DNA of 64,000 bases from Camelus bactrianus (GCF_048773025.1 NC_133545.1:82794001-82858000); one strand, 5' to 3'; numbered from the stretch's first letter, positions 1 through 12,060 are shown. Notes: a model not told the origin generated them from the sequence alone. Translations and numbers: made by a program.

Positions 1-1500
1 AGTTCCCCGTGGGGTGAAGTGTTGGAGCCAGATGTTCCCTGCCACGCAGGGGTTTGTGCCACAGGAGAGAAGTGCTGGAATTATGAACCTCCGAGCTTGT
101 GCAGGAGATGCAGGTGCGTCTGGCTCTCTTCCCCTCTGGGTCCCTCTGGAGCAGAGAAGAGGGACTTATGTTCTGGAACATAAAGAAATCTTTACCGAGG
201 AAAGGAGACAAAAGATTCTGGGCTTACGACCCCTGGGGTGCAAACAGACATCTCCAGAGGAGATAAGGGGTCTCCATCCTTGGAGTGGCCCCCAATAATG
301 GTGCTTTTTAATGTTCTGACTTTGTTTACTTTTAGCAGACCCAAGCTTTCAGAGTTGTGCAAATGTGCCCCTCTGGTTCACAATTCTCGGTGGGTAAACT
401 TTCCCCTTTGGCTGAAACACCGAGACCAGATCCAAAATCTCACACTCCTCTCCCTCCCCAGCTGGTTGACACTGTGGTCTTTGACTTTATATCTGGAAAC
501 TCTTTTTATGTCTTCACACGTCATCAAGGTAGAAGGAACAGTTACTAAAGAAGCCACAACTCATTTTCTTTCTTGCCTCATAAGAGCCCTCAACATCTTG
601 TTATCAAATGATTTATTTATGTTTAACCCCCAGGGCTTTTGAGATGCTGTTGTGGAAAAGACAAGAGTTGGCCACACACAGTCACACATATCTGGGTCAG
701 CGTACGCCTACGGGTTTTTATTTCTCTAAGGGACAACGTAGTCAAAGAAAAGCTGCTATTGTTTGTTTTCCAATGTCTGAGAAACTCTTTTATGTGTCTG
801 TGGAGTCTTAAAATATTAACCAGTGGGAAAAAGCGTGACTGAAAAAAAATGGGGTGACATCCAGTTACCAGGGGGATGGACCAGCAGTGATAGACTTTAC
901 CGGCTGCCTCTCCCTCCCGCAAGAACAACTTCCATGAAAATAGTTTGATGAAAAGCTTCCAGAATGATGCAAAATGATGCTGTTCTGTAACCTAGAAGTA
1001 GCGATCAATGTATCTGACTCCAAAACTGATTTCCAGCATATGAAGTGTAACTGGGGCCCTGAAGAGCAGGGCCAGACCTCAGCCTGCCTGCACACTCCGC
1101 CTGCCCCCAGTAGCTCCAGGCCTGCACCAGTCCACCTCCTCCTCCCCTCCACTTGCTCCTCTCTTGCTGTTTACTTTTGAGGGTCCTCCACTCCCCCAAA
1201 ACAGCAAAGCTGGAAGTGAATACAGAGATACAGTGGGCATCATAGAGGCTGAGGTACCTACGAGCAGAAAAGGTAGGTTCAGAGAGAGATGCGGAAACAG
1301 GTGATAGTTTCTGGCAAGAGGAAGAGAAGCTTCTTCAGATTATCCAGAAAGCAGCTTCACTGCAGGAAGCCTGGGAGCAGGCGAGGAGCAGCAAGCATCC
1401 TTCCTCTGTCTGCATGTTCTAGACAAACCCAAGGTTAGTTAGAAGCCTTACAGATTCAGCGCAGCCTTACTAGTGACAGCCCGCCCCCAGCTACAGTCCT
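1..1500. other. Unassigned non-coding sequence
   Basis: Short open frames of 60-134 codons occur on both strands, but none resembles a known protein. They have no shared codon pattern and no splice context. I recognise no repeat family here with confidence. Confidence 0.5.
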
Positions 1501-1529
1501 GACCAAATTCTCACGGCTCCCCCACCCTC

Positions 1530-2225
1530 TACCCCATTCATGCCACCTTTACATCTGGCCTGGATCCTTGCAAGGTCTCCCGACTTCCTCCCTTGCCTTC
1601 CCTTCAGTGTGTTCTTAAACCAGCAACCAGAGACACCCTGTTCATTGCCAGCCAGGTGGTGTCACCTCCTTACTCAGAGCTCTCTAGTGACTCCCCACCT
1701 CGCTCCGTGTGGACACCAGAGCCTTTCCACTGAACTAGGAAACCTACCAGCAGCTGGCCCCCTCATCCCATCTTCAACTTTATTTCCTACCATTCTCCTC
1801 CTCTTCTCTTTGCCCTGGTCACTTTGGCCTCCTTGTTGCTTCTCAAAACACCCATGCACCTTCCACCTCAGGACCTTTGCACTTGCTGCTCCCTTTGCCT
1901 GGAGTGTTCTTTCCCCAGACATCTCCTTGGATACTTTGTTTTCTTCTTTCTCATCTTTTTACTCAAAGTCTTTTTATTTTTGAGAAACTCAGTCTAAAAC
2001 GTCACCTCCTACCCTTATCTTAAGAATTCATTTTCTTGTTTCTTTCTTCTTAAAATTTCCTACCATCCAACATGTGTATCTTATTTATTTATTGGGTTTT
2101 TTTTTTGTTTGTTTGTTTCTCTCTCTCTCAAACATGTGCTCCACAGCCAGGTCTTGTAGTCTGTGGTTCACTAACATTGCCTCATCTCCAGGGCTAATCC
2201 CCTGCTGGACCCAAGTCTGGACCAC
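1530..2225 (+). repeat. L2 LINE fragment
   Basis: The pyrimidine-rich strand follows the L2 3' region in order. It has the segment ending in gtgactccccacctcgctc, then the block around ggacctttgcacttgctgct, and then the terminal block with tgctccacagccaggtcttg and catctccagggc. The match is from remembered consensus and divergence is high, so this is an ancient insertion. The 147-codon open frame at 1540-1983 lies inside it and is not a host gene. Confidence 0.7.
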
Positions 2226-4405
2226 ACTTGCCCTTCCAAGGCCCAGCCACAGCGCACCTGCCTAAGAAGACCTGGGCAGGGAGAGAGCTCACCTGGAACT
2301 GGGCAGAGCCTCATCTAAAGGTGTGCAGAGCTCTACCCCTAGAAACACTGCAGGAGGAAGTAGATCCCAACCCACAGGCTCCTCGGAGGAGGAGGACCCT
2401 GCACAGAACCTCTGCCCTTGGCCCAGCCATGGCTGCAAGAGAAGGAGATTTGGGCCCTTCCTAGAAGGGGACATAGGATACTGGTGAACCCAGCTAGCAG
2501 ACAGGTTAATATTTGACAAGACATGATAATAAAATGTGATAATACTGTAACCTGATGGGACTGGTACCAAACCCAAGCTGGGCAGCTCGCCGCTCAAAAG
2601 GCCAATGCTTGAGAGGCAGGTGTTGGTGGAAAAGGAAAAGTTGCTTTATCCAAGAGGCCAGCAACGTGGGAAGAGGTGGGTCACGTCCTAAGACCATCTC
2701 CCAGTTGCCAGAGAGAAGACAGAGGTTCTAGAGGCAGTGTGAGGGTGGCGCTGCAGGGGGCATGAGCATCTCCTGCTCAGTTCTCGGATTGGGTGGCATC
2801 CAGGTGAAGTTTTGAGTATCATCCATCCTCTGGTTTCAACCCATCTGAGGTCCACGAGCTTGTGGTCAACATTTTTCATCTGATGGGGGTTCTTCTTCCT
2901 GTAAAAACAACTTAGGAATGTGTGTCGGACCTTTATCTGTAGCTTTCAGAGAACTGGGAGTTTGGTGACTCCGCTGTGTGGCTGGTTTTATTGGTGACTC
3001 TGCTGTGTGGCTGGTTTTATAGCCTAAATTGTTACCAGTTTGCAGGCCTGACAGCAATTCTGTTTCTGCATCCTATTCTTTGTTTCTACATCGTCACCTT
3101 TCCGAATCATTCACTGTTGAGTCAACGTTTTGAGACTCAAGGGAGGCCGGGGAGACACTTCCTTCCAAGGACAGAGATACAGGGGTTTATATGCAGTTTC
3201 AATACCTGAGAATGGATACTAGGCTAATAAAAAGATTCTGAAAGACAAAAAAAAATAATAATAAAAAGGAAGTAGAAGATCATTATTCTTTTAAAAAACT
3301 GCAAAACAAAAAAGGCATCCTTTGGCCCAAACCCATGATAATTTTAAAAACCATCTTGAATTCTCTAGAAAGAAGACATGGAGTACAAACATTAAGGACT
3401 TTGTGTGACCTGCATGGAGAAAGCTATGAATAAGAATTTTTAAAATCAAAACAGAAATTTAGTAAGTGGAGAAACAGATCATGCTCCTGGATGGCATAAC
3501 TTACTGCATAAAACCTTCTCATATTCATGTGTTAGTTCCATGTAATCCAAGCAACCATATCCGTGTGATTTCTATGTTCCAAAAAGTGACCAGTTGAGTG
3601 TAAGTATTGAGTTCCTTTGAATCCACATGGGTGTGGCCAGCATTCCCCTGGCCCCCTGCCTTATAAACGCCTGCTTATAACCATAATGCTCCCAGAGGTG
3701 TCTCCACATGTCCCCTTGGGGACACAGCAACCTGATTCTCCAGATTCTAGACTGATAAAAAAAAAAAAAAAAACAAGCATCGCTAGGAGATGAATAAGAA
3801 CATATTTCAAAAATTAATGAAGAAGGTACTTCCACTACCCAATGAGATACATTATCATAAACATTAGCAAGCAAGTTTATATGTCTTTATGTAAACTGAT
3901 GCAAACCTGAAAACGCTGTGTCAGTATAGAAAAAAACAATCCTGATGCTGAAATTCAAATGAATTTATAACAAAGTTAGTATATTCTAATATAATAAGTG
4001 ATTGCTAAACTAATTGCTCTGCAAAATAATTTGGGGGCAAAAACTTAAAATGAAAGAGATAATTAATATAATAAACCACATGCAAAGATAAATTTCAGAA
4101 AGATGAGACCATAAAGTGGAAACTGAAAAAAAAAAAAATGTCGGGGAGGGAACTCTCTGTTTACCTGAGAGGAAGCTAGTTGCGGGGTGGGGAGGGGTGT
4201 CAGAGGTTATGGGAAGAGAGAGAAGGAGATATAGTCTTTCCAGCATCTTAAAGGTATTTCTGACCAAAATTAATTTTAAATCACTGAACAGAATCTGCCT
4301 GGACCCTCCTCAGATCCTTAGTTCAATGATCTGAGGTATGTGGTGTATTCACTTTATCTGCTCAGTGTGTCTTAAGATACACACTAGGATGTTGGTTCCT
4401 GGAGG
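2226..4405. other. Unassigned non-coding sequence with short A/T tracts
   Basis: No gene or confident repeat family was recognised. It contains the 29-bp tandem duplication at 2962-3019 and A-rich runs near 3247, 3758 and 4126. Confidence 0.5.
2962..3019. repeat. Two-copy 29-bp tandem duplication
   Basis: A 29-bp unit beginning ttggtgact and ending ctggtttta occurs twice, head to tail (2962-2990 and 2991-3019). The copies differ at one position (ccgc versus ctgc). The near-identity suggests a recent local duplication. Confidence 0.9.
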
Positions 4406-4409
4406 GTGG

Positions 4410-4645
4410 GGATCAGGTCTGTCTGAGCTCTGAATCCTGGCTCTTCTCCTAAGTCTTTGTGTGACGTTATGCACAGAGCACATTCCATGACCCATCCGGG
4501 CCTCAGTTTCCTCATATGCAAAATGTAGACAACCCTAGTGCTGCCTTGCCGGGTCATTGCGAGGATTAGATGAGTGACTATTTGTAAAGCATTTAGAAGG
4601 ATGCCTGGCTCTTAGGAAGCTGTATAAATGTTGGATGTTAACTCT
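4410..4645 (+). repeat. MIR SINE
   Basis: The order matches the MIR core. It has a cctggctctt block, the conserved gcctcagtttcctcatatgc segment, gcgaggattagatgag, then gtaaagcatttagaa and gatgcctggct, ending in ataaatgttgg. It is nearly full length and diverged, as expected for this ancient tRNA-derived family. Confidence 0.85.
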
Positions 4646-5635
4646 CACCAATGCATTTGCCGGTGCCGAAGTGATGCCAGGCATGTGGTAAATGGCCAGT
4701 AAGGGATGAATGACCCTCAGCTTGCTTGGCTATATGGTAGCTCTCTGGCTGCTTCAGGCTGTAAATGAACCCCACCTCCCAAAGGCCACTGGTGGCAGAT
4801 TTTGAAAACAGAGGCAGGAATGCAGCTCACCAGCCTTTCGATTTCTCTCCTGCCACTTGGAGCATGCTAAGGCGCTGAGCAGGACGAAGTCTATTTGCAC
4901 ACCGGTGATGGGTGAGTTAAATGAGCCATTGAAACCATCAGCAGCGAGCCTGCAGTTGCTGAGGGCAGAGCTAAGCCCATATGTTTTGCATAATTCTGTC
5001 CCATCACCCTGCTTACGGTACAAGGGACACGTTTTGATCGTCTGTCACTGAAATCTGTTTTTAATGAAAACATCCTGGGATCAGCCATTATTCTTCGAAG
5101 ACAGCTTTGCTGTAGAGTCAGTCAGGGATGGAGTTCTATTATGTTTCCCCATCACAGATGTCCTGCAATGGAATATGAAGGCTGGGGAGGGGCAAACGGT
5201 CCAAGCTGAGCAGCAGGAAGCTCACAGCACTGGGAGGGATGGGAGTGGTGGGGCGGGGACCCAGCTCATGGCCATGACCACTGACCCTAGCAAGAGGGCT
5301 GCCCTCACCCTGTCCTCATCACGTTGGCTGCAGGACTCGGCTTTACTCCTCCTCCCGGCATTGCCCCTCTGCAGCTCAGAGTTGGTGTCTGAGGAATAAG
5401 GTACTGGGAGGAGAAGGCAGGGAGGAGGCTGCACCCACAAATGTATGTTGCCTGGTCATGGAGTTAGAACTTCCCCCTGAGGACCACCCACCAGCCATCT
5501 TTGGGAATAGTCTTCCTTAGATCCGGCATGAATCCATCAGTTTGGGAAGAAAATGTCAAATGGGATGTTTTGATACTAATAATGTATAATTAGTAGTAGA
5601 GATTTTGTCATGAATATGCTGCAGAGCTGGAGAAC
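4646..5635. other. Unassigned non-coding sequence
   Basis: Nothing recognised. Open frames of about 60-110 codons on both strands (for example 5064-5399) have no family resemblance and no splice context. Confidence 0.5.
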
Positions 5636-5639
5636 TATA

Positions 5640-5990
5640 TGAATAAGTGAATTAAGCCAGACAGAGAAAGAAAAATGCCATATGATATCGCTTATATGTG
5701 AGATCTGGAAAAAAAAAAGGATACAAACGAACTTATCTACAAAACAGAAACAGACTCACGGACGCAGAGAACAAACTTATGGTTACCAGGGGTTAAAGGG
5801 AGTGGGAAGATATAAAATAGGGATTCAAAAATTGCACCTCTTGGGGAGTGATGGAAATATTAGCTATCTTGACTGTGGTGATGATTTCATGGGTGTAGAC
5901 GTCTATCAAAATTCATCAACGTGTACATCTGAAATATGTGTCGTTTACAGCACGGAAACCATACCACAGAAAAGGGATTAAAATATATAT
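5640..5990 (+). repeat. L1 3' end fragment
   Basis: The strand reads like the 3' end and UTR of an older mammalian L1: aagccagacagagaaag, an acaaaacagaaacagactcacgg block, ttatggttaccaggggtt, then gatggaaatattagctatc and ttcatcaacgtgtacatctg. It is 5'-truncated and diverged. Confidence 0.75.
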
Positions 5991-7073
5991 ATAAGGAAGT
6001 ACACATATTAAAAAGATGAATATTAAAAACAGTGAAAAGCTCACTGGTTATACCACCAAGTCCACCTGCTTCAAGTAAAGCCTGACTTGTTTGTCAAAGA
6101 CTTTTTTTTTTTTTTTTTTAATTTAAGAGAGATGATCTGTAAGAATGGAGGGGCCGAAGAAATCGGAAGGGATTGTAAGTCATTAGTGATAGAAAAGGAT
6201 GCTGTTAGGGGTGGGCTCATGAAGAGAACTCCTCCCAGGAAGGCAAGTTCAGGGACAGCAGTACCCTTCACGTGATGGTGAATCTTCTGTTTCCTGAGAA
6301 TTTAAATGGGATCAAGACAAAAGACAGAAAGAAATGAGCTTGGGATGAGATGAAACCAGTCAGAGGGTAAAGACCAGTAGTGCTGATGGGTTGTGGTCCC
6401 AAAGCTGAAAACAGGACCAAACGTTCTCCGCATCCTGTCCACACTGCCGTCAGCTGATGGGTTTGCTGTGACATGAGGGGGAGATGGAGTGAACCTCCTT
6501 GTTTTTGGGGTCTCCCAACAAGAATCGTTTTGTTAAATTAGCCAATGTAATTGTTCTGGTTTCTAAGAAGAAATAGGTTTTTTTACAATCTCATTCACAA
6601 CATGTACAACTGAATTCAATTTGTCCTTCCCAGGGGGTCTGGTGTGGTGTATCGGGGGTTGCCCCTGGGGTGCGAGAATGCATTTGTAGATTATTCCTTC
6701 CTCCACTGATTCGGTTGGTCAGCAAATATTTGATCTGATGATGGACACTGGGCTAAGGTGTTTGCAGGTGAGAAAAAGGAGGGTGTTAGATTTTCTTGAG
6801 GGCTTGGGACTCTGAAATGGAAACTGTGTGTCCTTAAATGTCTCTACAACTTGGCATCCCCCGATGGAACTCAACAGATCCGAAATGCCAATCATCCATC
6901 TTGGGAAAAATGAAAAATGACTGATAGTCACGATGACGGTCTTTTGTGAGGGGTGATTGTGACTGGGTTTCTGAGGAGATGAGATAGATTAACCACTTAA
7001 AGTTTGTGTAAATTCTTTTTAAATATCACAAACCTCCTCTGAGGGCCAGCCACTGTAGGGCTAATTTCTCATA
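5991..7073. other. Unassigned non-coding sequence
   Basis: Contains a poly-T run near 6101-6119 and no recognised gene or repeat family. Confidence 0.45.
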
Positions 7074-7796
7074 ATGCCCCTTCACCGGCTAGTGGGACCT
7101 GCAGGGACCTGGCCACCCAGAAGGTGGCACCTTGGCCAGATTTTCCTCCAGCTGCTCCTTATGAGACAGGAAGGGGGCAGGGCACGGCCATTCAAGGAAG
7201 GCCACAGCAATTAGCATCAAAATGGTGAAAGATTCAGCCCCCAGGAGGCCTTGAGGCTCAGGATGATGAGATTTAACTTTTAGCAGATCTTGAGCATCAT
7301 TATGTGTCCATTGTAAGATATTAACATGGTGAATAACACACCCACAGGCACCAGGGCAGCCCCAAGGCTAGCCACAAAAGGTCAGAGTGGGAAATGGCCA
7401 ACTTCCTGGGAATCCCAGCCCCCTCCCCAGGCTAGTCAGTCTGGTCCTTCCACTTACTAGCACATGAAGCCACCAAGCCCGTAAAAACTGGCAACACAGC
7501 GCCTCACAGCCACCGCCCCTCTCTCTCCGTCTTCAGAGAGGGCCCACATTCTGTCTATGGAGTGTGGAGCTACTTTTAATCTGAGCACCCAACCCCCACA
7601 CCGCGTGGCCTTTCTCTTGCCTTTCAGTGTATCTCTCTGAATAAATCTACCTTCACTCAGCTGTGGCTCGCTGTTGAATTCTTTCCTGCGCGAAGCCAAG
7701 GACCCACACTTGGCGGGGGCACGTCCCAGGGGCTCAACCGAAGCCTGGGACACGGCCCTCCTCAAGCCCCACATCTGTTTTCCTGCATCACTTACA
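7074..7796 (+). mobile_element. Solo LTR, fossil, class I (ERV1-like)
   Basis: The segment resembles a retroviral LTR in the + orientation. A U3-like part contains a poly-purine/AT stretch. An aataaa signal lies near 7640, followed by a U5-like ttcactcagctgtggctcgc and ttgaattctttcctgcgcga, the style of class I (gamma-retrovirus-like) LTRs. No internal retroviral region adjoins it, so it appears to be a solo LTR. Both ends are approximate and no clean target-site duplication was found. It lies about 3.5 kb upstream of the HECW1 start exon on the same strand. Confidence 0.6.
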
Positions 7797-9395
7797 AATG
7801 AGGAACCCACTGCCATCCGGAACCTCTGGCTTTCTTCAGGGGTGGGGGTGACTTTTCACATATTGTCTGCTTGGCTTGGCTTTTAAACAGCAACTATACA
7901 CTGTTTCTATAATTACAAAAAAAAAAAAAAAATGTTCAGAAAGTCTTTTCTATTGCTCACTTTTTTCCTTTCCAACCCTGAATGATCTTGATCTCTTCCT
8001 CGGTAATCCTCCACGTATCAGATGCAGACCAAAGGGAACAGGAGGAAGGCAAAAACAAAAAAGCAAAACAGATTTGTTTTAGCACGTGATAAATCACCAC
8101 GTGATCGTGACCGGAGGGCCAGTGTCAGGCCTTCGGGATTAGGTTTTTAACCTCAGCTCCTTTTGGCTGGGGCAGGACCCAGACTGGCCCTGGAGTAATA
8201 TCTTAGCTGATTTATTTGATTTTTTTTTTTTTTATGATGGTAACTTACACCCAGGTGACCTAGTGGGGGAGGCAGAGCTTCCCCTCCTTCCCGCATCTCA
8301 TACTTTCTGCCATTTTTCAGCCTTGGCTGACGGAACAGCACTGTCAGAGGCTATCTTGCAGGGTGCTGGCGTGGATGCCACGGGCCTGGAGAGCAGACAC
8401 AGCGACTCACAAAGGAGCAGCTCGTCAGGGGCTCCCGTTGCCTCTCCCCTGCTCTCCCGCTGGGGCTTCTGCCCCAGGCACTGCTGCCAAGGTCTGCGGA
8501 GGGGTCCTTCCCACTCGACTTACCTGCCGCCCTGTGCACGGGGCTCCAAGCGTGCCCCTCCACCCCAGGGTCACAGCTCCTGGACCGCAACAGAAGAAGC
8601 GGCTATGGCTGCATTTGCAGGAAGAATTGTCTAATCTTAGGTTTTTCACGAGGTACAACTTTGCTGACTCCTGACACTGTCAACTGTCATTTCTCGTGCA
8701 ATTTCCTCTGTAGGAAATCTTTGCACTCGTTTATGGGAAGAGCCTGTGTGGATCTGTAAAGCTTAGACGGGCTGAAAGCAGAGGGTAGAGCACGTGTCTG
8801 GTTGCATTCCTATAGACAGGTCACTTTGGTCCTTCATTTGCTCTGGCTCCAGCTCATTTCTGACTGGAGAGGGTTCTGTCGGCATCCTCTGTGGGAGGGT
8901 GGCGTGGGATTGAGGGATCTAGCGCTGGGGCCTTTGTCATCTTGCACACTTTGTTTATAAAGCCTCCACTTCCGCTCTCATCCTTCTTTGCCAGCATCAA
9001 GTTTTGCCATCAAACAATTCGCCAGCTGTAAGAAAACAATTTGCAGTAAACTGTCACGTGAAATGCACCAGTGTCCCCGGGGCTAAGCGCTACCAAGAAG
9101 CAAATGTCTAATTTGAATGGTCTTTTTTTTTCTGTTCTGCTTACTCTCCTAATGTGTGCGTGTGTGTTTGATTATTGGATCAACATTTGGATTAGGGCAG
9201 TCAGCAGCAAAAGGCTTTTCATATCTTTTGAAGTCTAGACTGTGCTCCGCGTGGATGTAGACAGTCCCTGAGGAAGCACACCGGGTACAGCCTCAGCCCT
9301 GAGAGCTCTAGGTCGACCTGGCAAGACGGAGGTTAAACAAGTTACAAAAATAGTTCTTGAGATTTATTTTCAAGACTTCCAAAATAAATATAGGA
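7797..9395. other. Unassigned non-coding sequence, partly GC-rich
   Basis: The 8260-8640 part is GC-rich and open on both strands (123 codons + and 79 codons -). Neither frame resembles a known protein, and the overlap reflects base composition. Short A and T runs occur near 7917 and 8220. No repeat was recognised with confidence. Confidence 0.45.
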
Positions 9396-9399
9396 TACT

Positions 9400-10170
9400 G
9401 TTCTGGGGGCATCTGTCCTGGCTGCGGAGAGGTGGGTGGTGGGCAGGGAGACCAAGAGCTGGAGGCCCTGGAGAAGGAAGGGCTGAAGGAAGCGTGTTTC
9501 AGGCAGAGGGAACAGCACGCCAAAGTCTCCAGGAAAGGAGAAGCAAGTGTGTCTGAAGACTGTGAAACTCCCCGCGTGGCCCGGGTGCCATGTGTGGGCC
9601 AGGGAGGAGGCAGGGCCAGACCCTTTTTGCATGTTTATATGAAATGTCTCAAACTGGTATTTAGAACTTGAGCCTAAAAGAAGTGTGAAGCCACTGAAAT
9701 AAGGGAGGCGCACAATCAGATGTTCCCTTTTGAAGACGCCTTCTGCCTGCTGCAGAGAATGTATCTGGGGCAAGGGATGGGTGGAGGCCCGTTGGAGTCC
9801 ACTGAGACTGGGTCGGAGAGGGAGGCTTGGGCCGTGATGGAGGAGGCGGAAATGGTGAGAAGCAGATGGATTATAGAACAGCTAAGAGGAAGGAGTGAGT
9901 GAGCTGGGCGCTTGATTGGATGAAGAGGAGGAGCTGGGGGAGAAGGAAGACTGGAGATGGACTCCCAGGGTCTTGATGGAAAACCCAGTGGGTGAGAAAC
10001 TCCTACTGAGTCGAGGTTGAGGATAAAGATGCAGAGTGTTTATTGCACTGTGTTTGGCGGGTGTGAGGCGTCCCAGTGGATGCTGGACTTGGATTTCAGA
10101 CGAGAGCTCTGAGCTGTCACGGGAACCATGTTCAGGGAGTAATCGAGGCCATGGGTGGGCGTATGGACCC
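9400..10170 (-). repeat. L2 LINE fragment, antisense
   Basis: Read on the minus strand this follows the L2 3' region. On the + strand the reversed pattern is visible: aggcagagggaacagcacgc, gaagccactgaaataaggg, ggagatggactcccagggtc and gtttcattgcac-like remnants. It is diverged, and the extents are approximate. Confidence 0.6.
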
Positions 10171-11112
10171 TTGTGTAAAAACAGGAGGGTCTGAGGACCT
10201 CCAATGTGGAGGAACCTGCAGACTGGGCAGAGCTGGGGCAGCGGGGGAGGCGCTGGGAGGCCAGTGGTCACGACAGGGAAAGGGACCTCACCCGTGCAAG
10301 GCCAAGGAGCGCCCAGCCTGGGGCTGGCGCAGAGCAGGGTCTTAGGACATGAATACTGAACCCTCTGTCTTTCCTATTCGCATCTGCTTGGACCAGGGTT
10401 GGGAGGAGAACCCACGCACCCAGAATGCAAGCTTGCAACCCGTTTCTTACACGAACCCATTTGTCAGCAACACTTCAGTTTTCACTGGGGTTTTTTGAAA
10501 GCTGACATTACACACTGCTTTCTGTATTGATTACTTTCACCATAACTTTAACTTCAGAGGAAGAAGGGTATATAAAATCAGAAAAAAAAAATTTTTAAAT
10601 AACTCATGAATCAAAGCGATACCCGGATTAACAGGACCCGGGTAAAATTCCACCAGCATTTCTATGCCTGGCAGCTCTCTGTTCACGTCCTCATTTTTGA
10701 GATGGTTTCTCTGTACCAAAGTGCCCACGGTGTGACCAGTGACTGCCACTTGGATGATACAGTGTAACGGAATGGCACTCCCTCTTGAGACTTTCAGATC
10801 TGAGTCAATGCCTGAGAAAGTAAAGACGCCGAGATAAGTCAGTGACATTTTCATCAGTTTAATTATAAATCTAGTTGTTTGGTGGTTGAGGGGTGTTACA
10901 AGGGGAGCGTATCTGAGGATGCATTTAGGCAGTTTTCTGGGGGAACAGAAACTTTCCCTCCCTGCAAATCCCATACCAAATGCTTATTTCCTGAAAAGGA
11001 AAATTAAAAAAATGTTTTCTAAGCCCTTGATTCTTACCCCTGAAACTTAAATTTTAAAAAAATCCAAATCATATTATTCATGGCATAAAATAACGCTGCT
11101 TGAAGCACAGGG

Positions 11113-11144
<32 letters not shown>

Positions 11145-11303
11145 CCAGAATGAGTCTGATCCCCGTGTGGCCTTGGCACGTGTGGGTTGCCCAAACCAGG
11201 TGTCTTGGTGGGGGTGGGGGCACGACGCTCTTCACGCGGGGAATGTCGCTGGTTTTGTTTGCTCGGGATACACGCTGAGTTAACCTCGTTGGACTTTCCC
11301 CAG
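10171..11303. other. Intronic sequence before the HECW1 start exon
   Basis: No repeat was recognised except a 32-nt poly-T run near 11113-11144. The last part (11260-11303) supplies the acceptor of the start exon. A plausible branch site, gttaacc (A at 11283), is about 21 nt before the exon, followed by the pyrimidine-rich ggactttccccag. Confidence 0.5.
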
Positions 11304-11362
11304 GAATTGATGCGCGTACACGTGGTGGGTCAATTATGCTGCTGCACCTGTGTAGTGTGAAG
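11304..11362 (+). CDS. HECW1: HECW1 exon with start codon; coding part 11336-11362, residues 1-9
   Basis: HECW1 (NEDL1) is a HECT-domain E3 ubiquitin ligase that transfers ubiquitin to substrates through a C-terminal catalytic cysteine. This exon encodes only the N-terminal MLLHLCSVK, which is exactly how I remember the long HECW1 protein beginning. The exon is bounded by an acceptor (ttccccag, 11296-11303) and a donor (aag|gtcagt, 11363-11368), giving a 59-nt exon with 32 nt of 5' UTR. It ends in phase 0. The next residues expected ([12 protein letters not shown]) open the exon at 56449, also phase 0, so the two join cleanly. The start codon has A at -3 and C at +4, an acceptable but not strong context. 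The exon is too short for ordinary gene finding. The acceptor position is inferred from sequence, and an exon starting further upstream is possible. Confidence 0.88.
11310..11360 (+). promoter_or_regulatory. Upstream ORF overlapping the HECW1 start codon
   Basis: An ATG at 11310 starts a 16-codon frame that ends at tga 11358-11360, two bases before the exon end. It is out of frame with the HECW1 ATG at 11336 and runs across it. Its context is weak (T at -3, C at +4), so leaky scanning past it is expected. Overlapping upstream frames commonly lower translation of the main frame. Whether this one is used is inference, and it depends on the exon starting at 11304 or earlier. Confidence 0.6.
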
Positions 11363-11889
11363 GTCAGTGTGTTTTTCTGATTATAAGAACCCATCCATGT
11401 CATTCCATTATAAACCCCCTCCACTCATAATGGAATGAGCCCATCGCGGGTGCCCCGCCCAGGAATTCTCACGAGGGCAGCCCTGACGTTCGCGATCCAT
11501 CACCCACCGCTCCCTGCCTGCCTGCCTCCACTCCCCCGAATCTGACTGTGCTCCATTTTGAGATGATGTTCTTTGCATGTCAAGTTCTCCCTGTGTGATG
11601 TGAACGTACAGTTGTCACAAGTGAATTTGTACCTGGAAATGAACAATCTGTGATGGTCCTTCCGGAATCACGGTCGAGAGCTCTGCCAGGCTGTGGGTAC
11701 TCGCCTTACCGTTGATATGATGAGGCCAGAGCAGTGATTTCTCCTGCTGGCTCGGAGTCGGGCCGCCGCTGGGAGGTGGTCAGTTCACTGCAAGGGGCCT
11801 GGAGCAGCTGGCGGTTCTCCCGGAAGGGTCTTCCTCCAGCTCCCCTCCAAGCCCTCCTGCTAGTGTGTCCCAGTTTTACAACTTTCAGT

Positions 11890-12060
11890 GACAGCTCACA
11901 TTTACTGGACACTGTGCACCATAATTGGCATTGTACGTTTTTTCCTCCGTGAGTTCCTCTCGACTCACAACGATCTGAAGATGTAGGTGTGACCCTGGTT
12001 CCCAATTTATGAGGGAATTGGGACAGGTCGGTGACCTAGCCCTGTCTTAGCCTCAGGGCT
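11890..12060 (-). repeat. MIR SINE, antisense
   Basis: On the + strand the reversed MIR pattern is visible: acagctcacatttactggac, a degenerate lowest-common segment, and gagggaattgggacaggtcg followed by a gtgacctagccc block. Diverged and partial. Confidence 0.5.

Larger units (their letters stand above)
1..11303 (+). other. HECW1: HECW1 upstream intron or 5' flank (no exon seen)
   Basis: This stretch lies 5' of the exon that carries the HECW1 start codon. That exon opens with a splice acceptor, so transcripts using it must start further upstream. The sequence is therefore probably intron 1, though the upstream boundary is not visible. I saw no CpG-rich promoter and no further coding exon. 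It holds repeats listed separately (L2, L1 3' end, MIR, an LTR) and stretches I do not recognise. Confidence 0.6.

Noticed and set aside
1540-1983. 147-codon plus-strand frame
   Set aside because: It lies wholly inside an L2 fragment and resembles no host protein.
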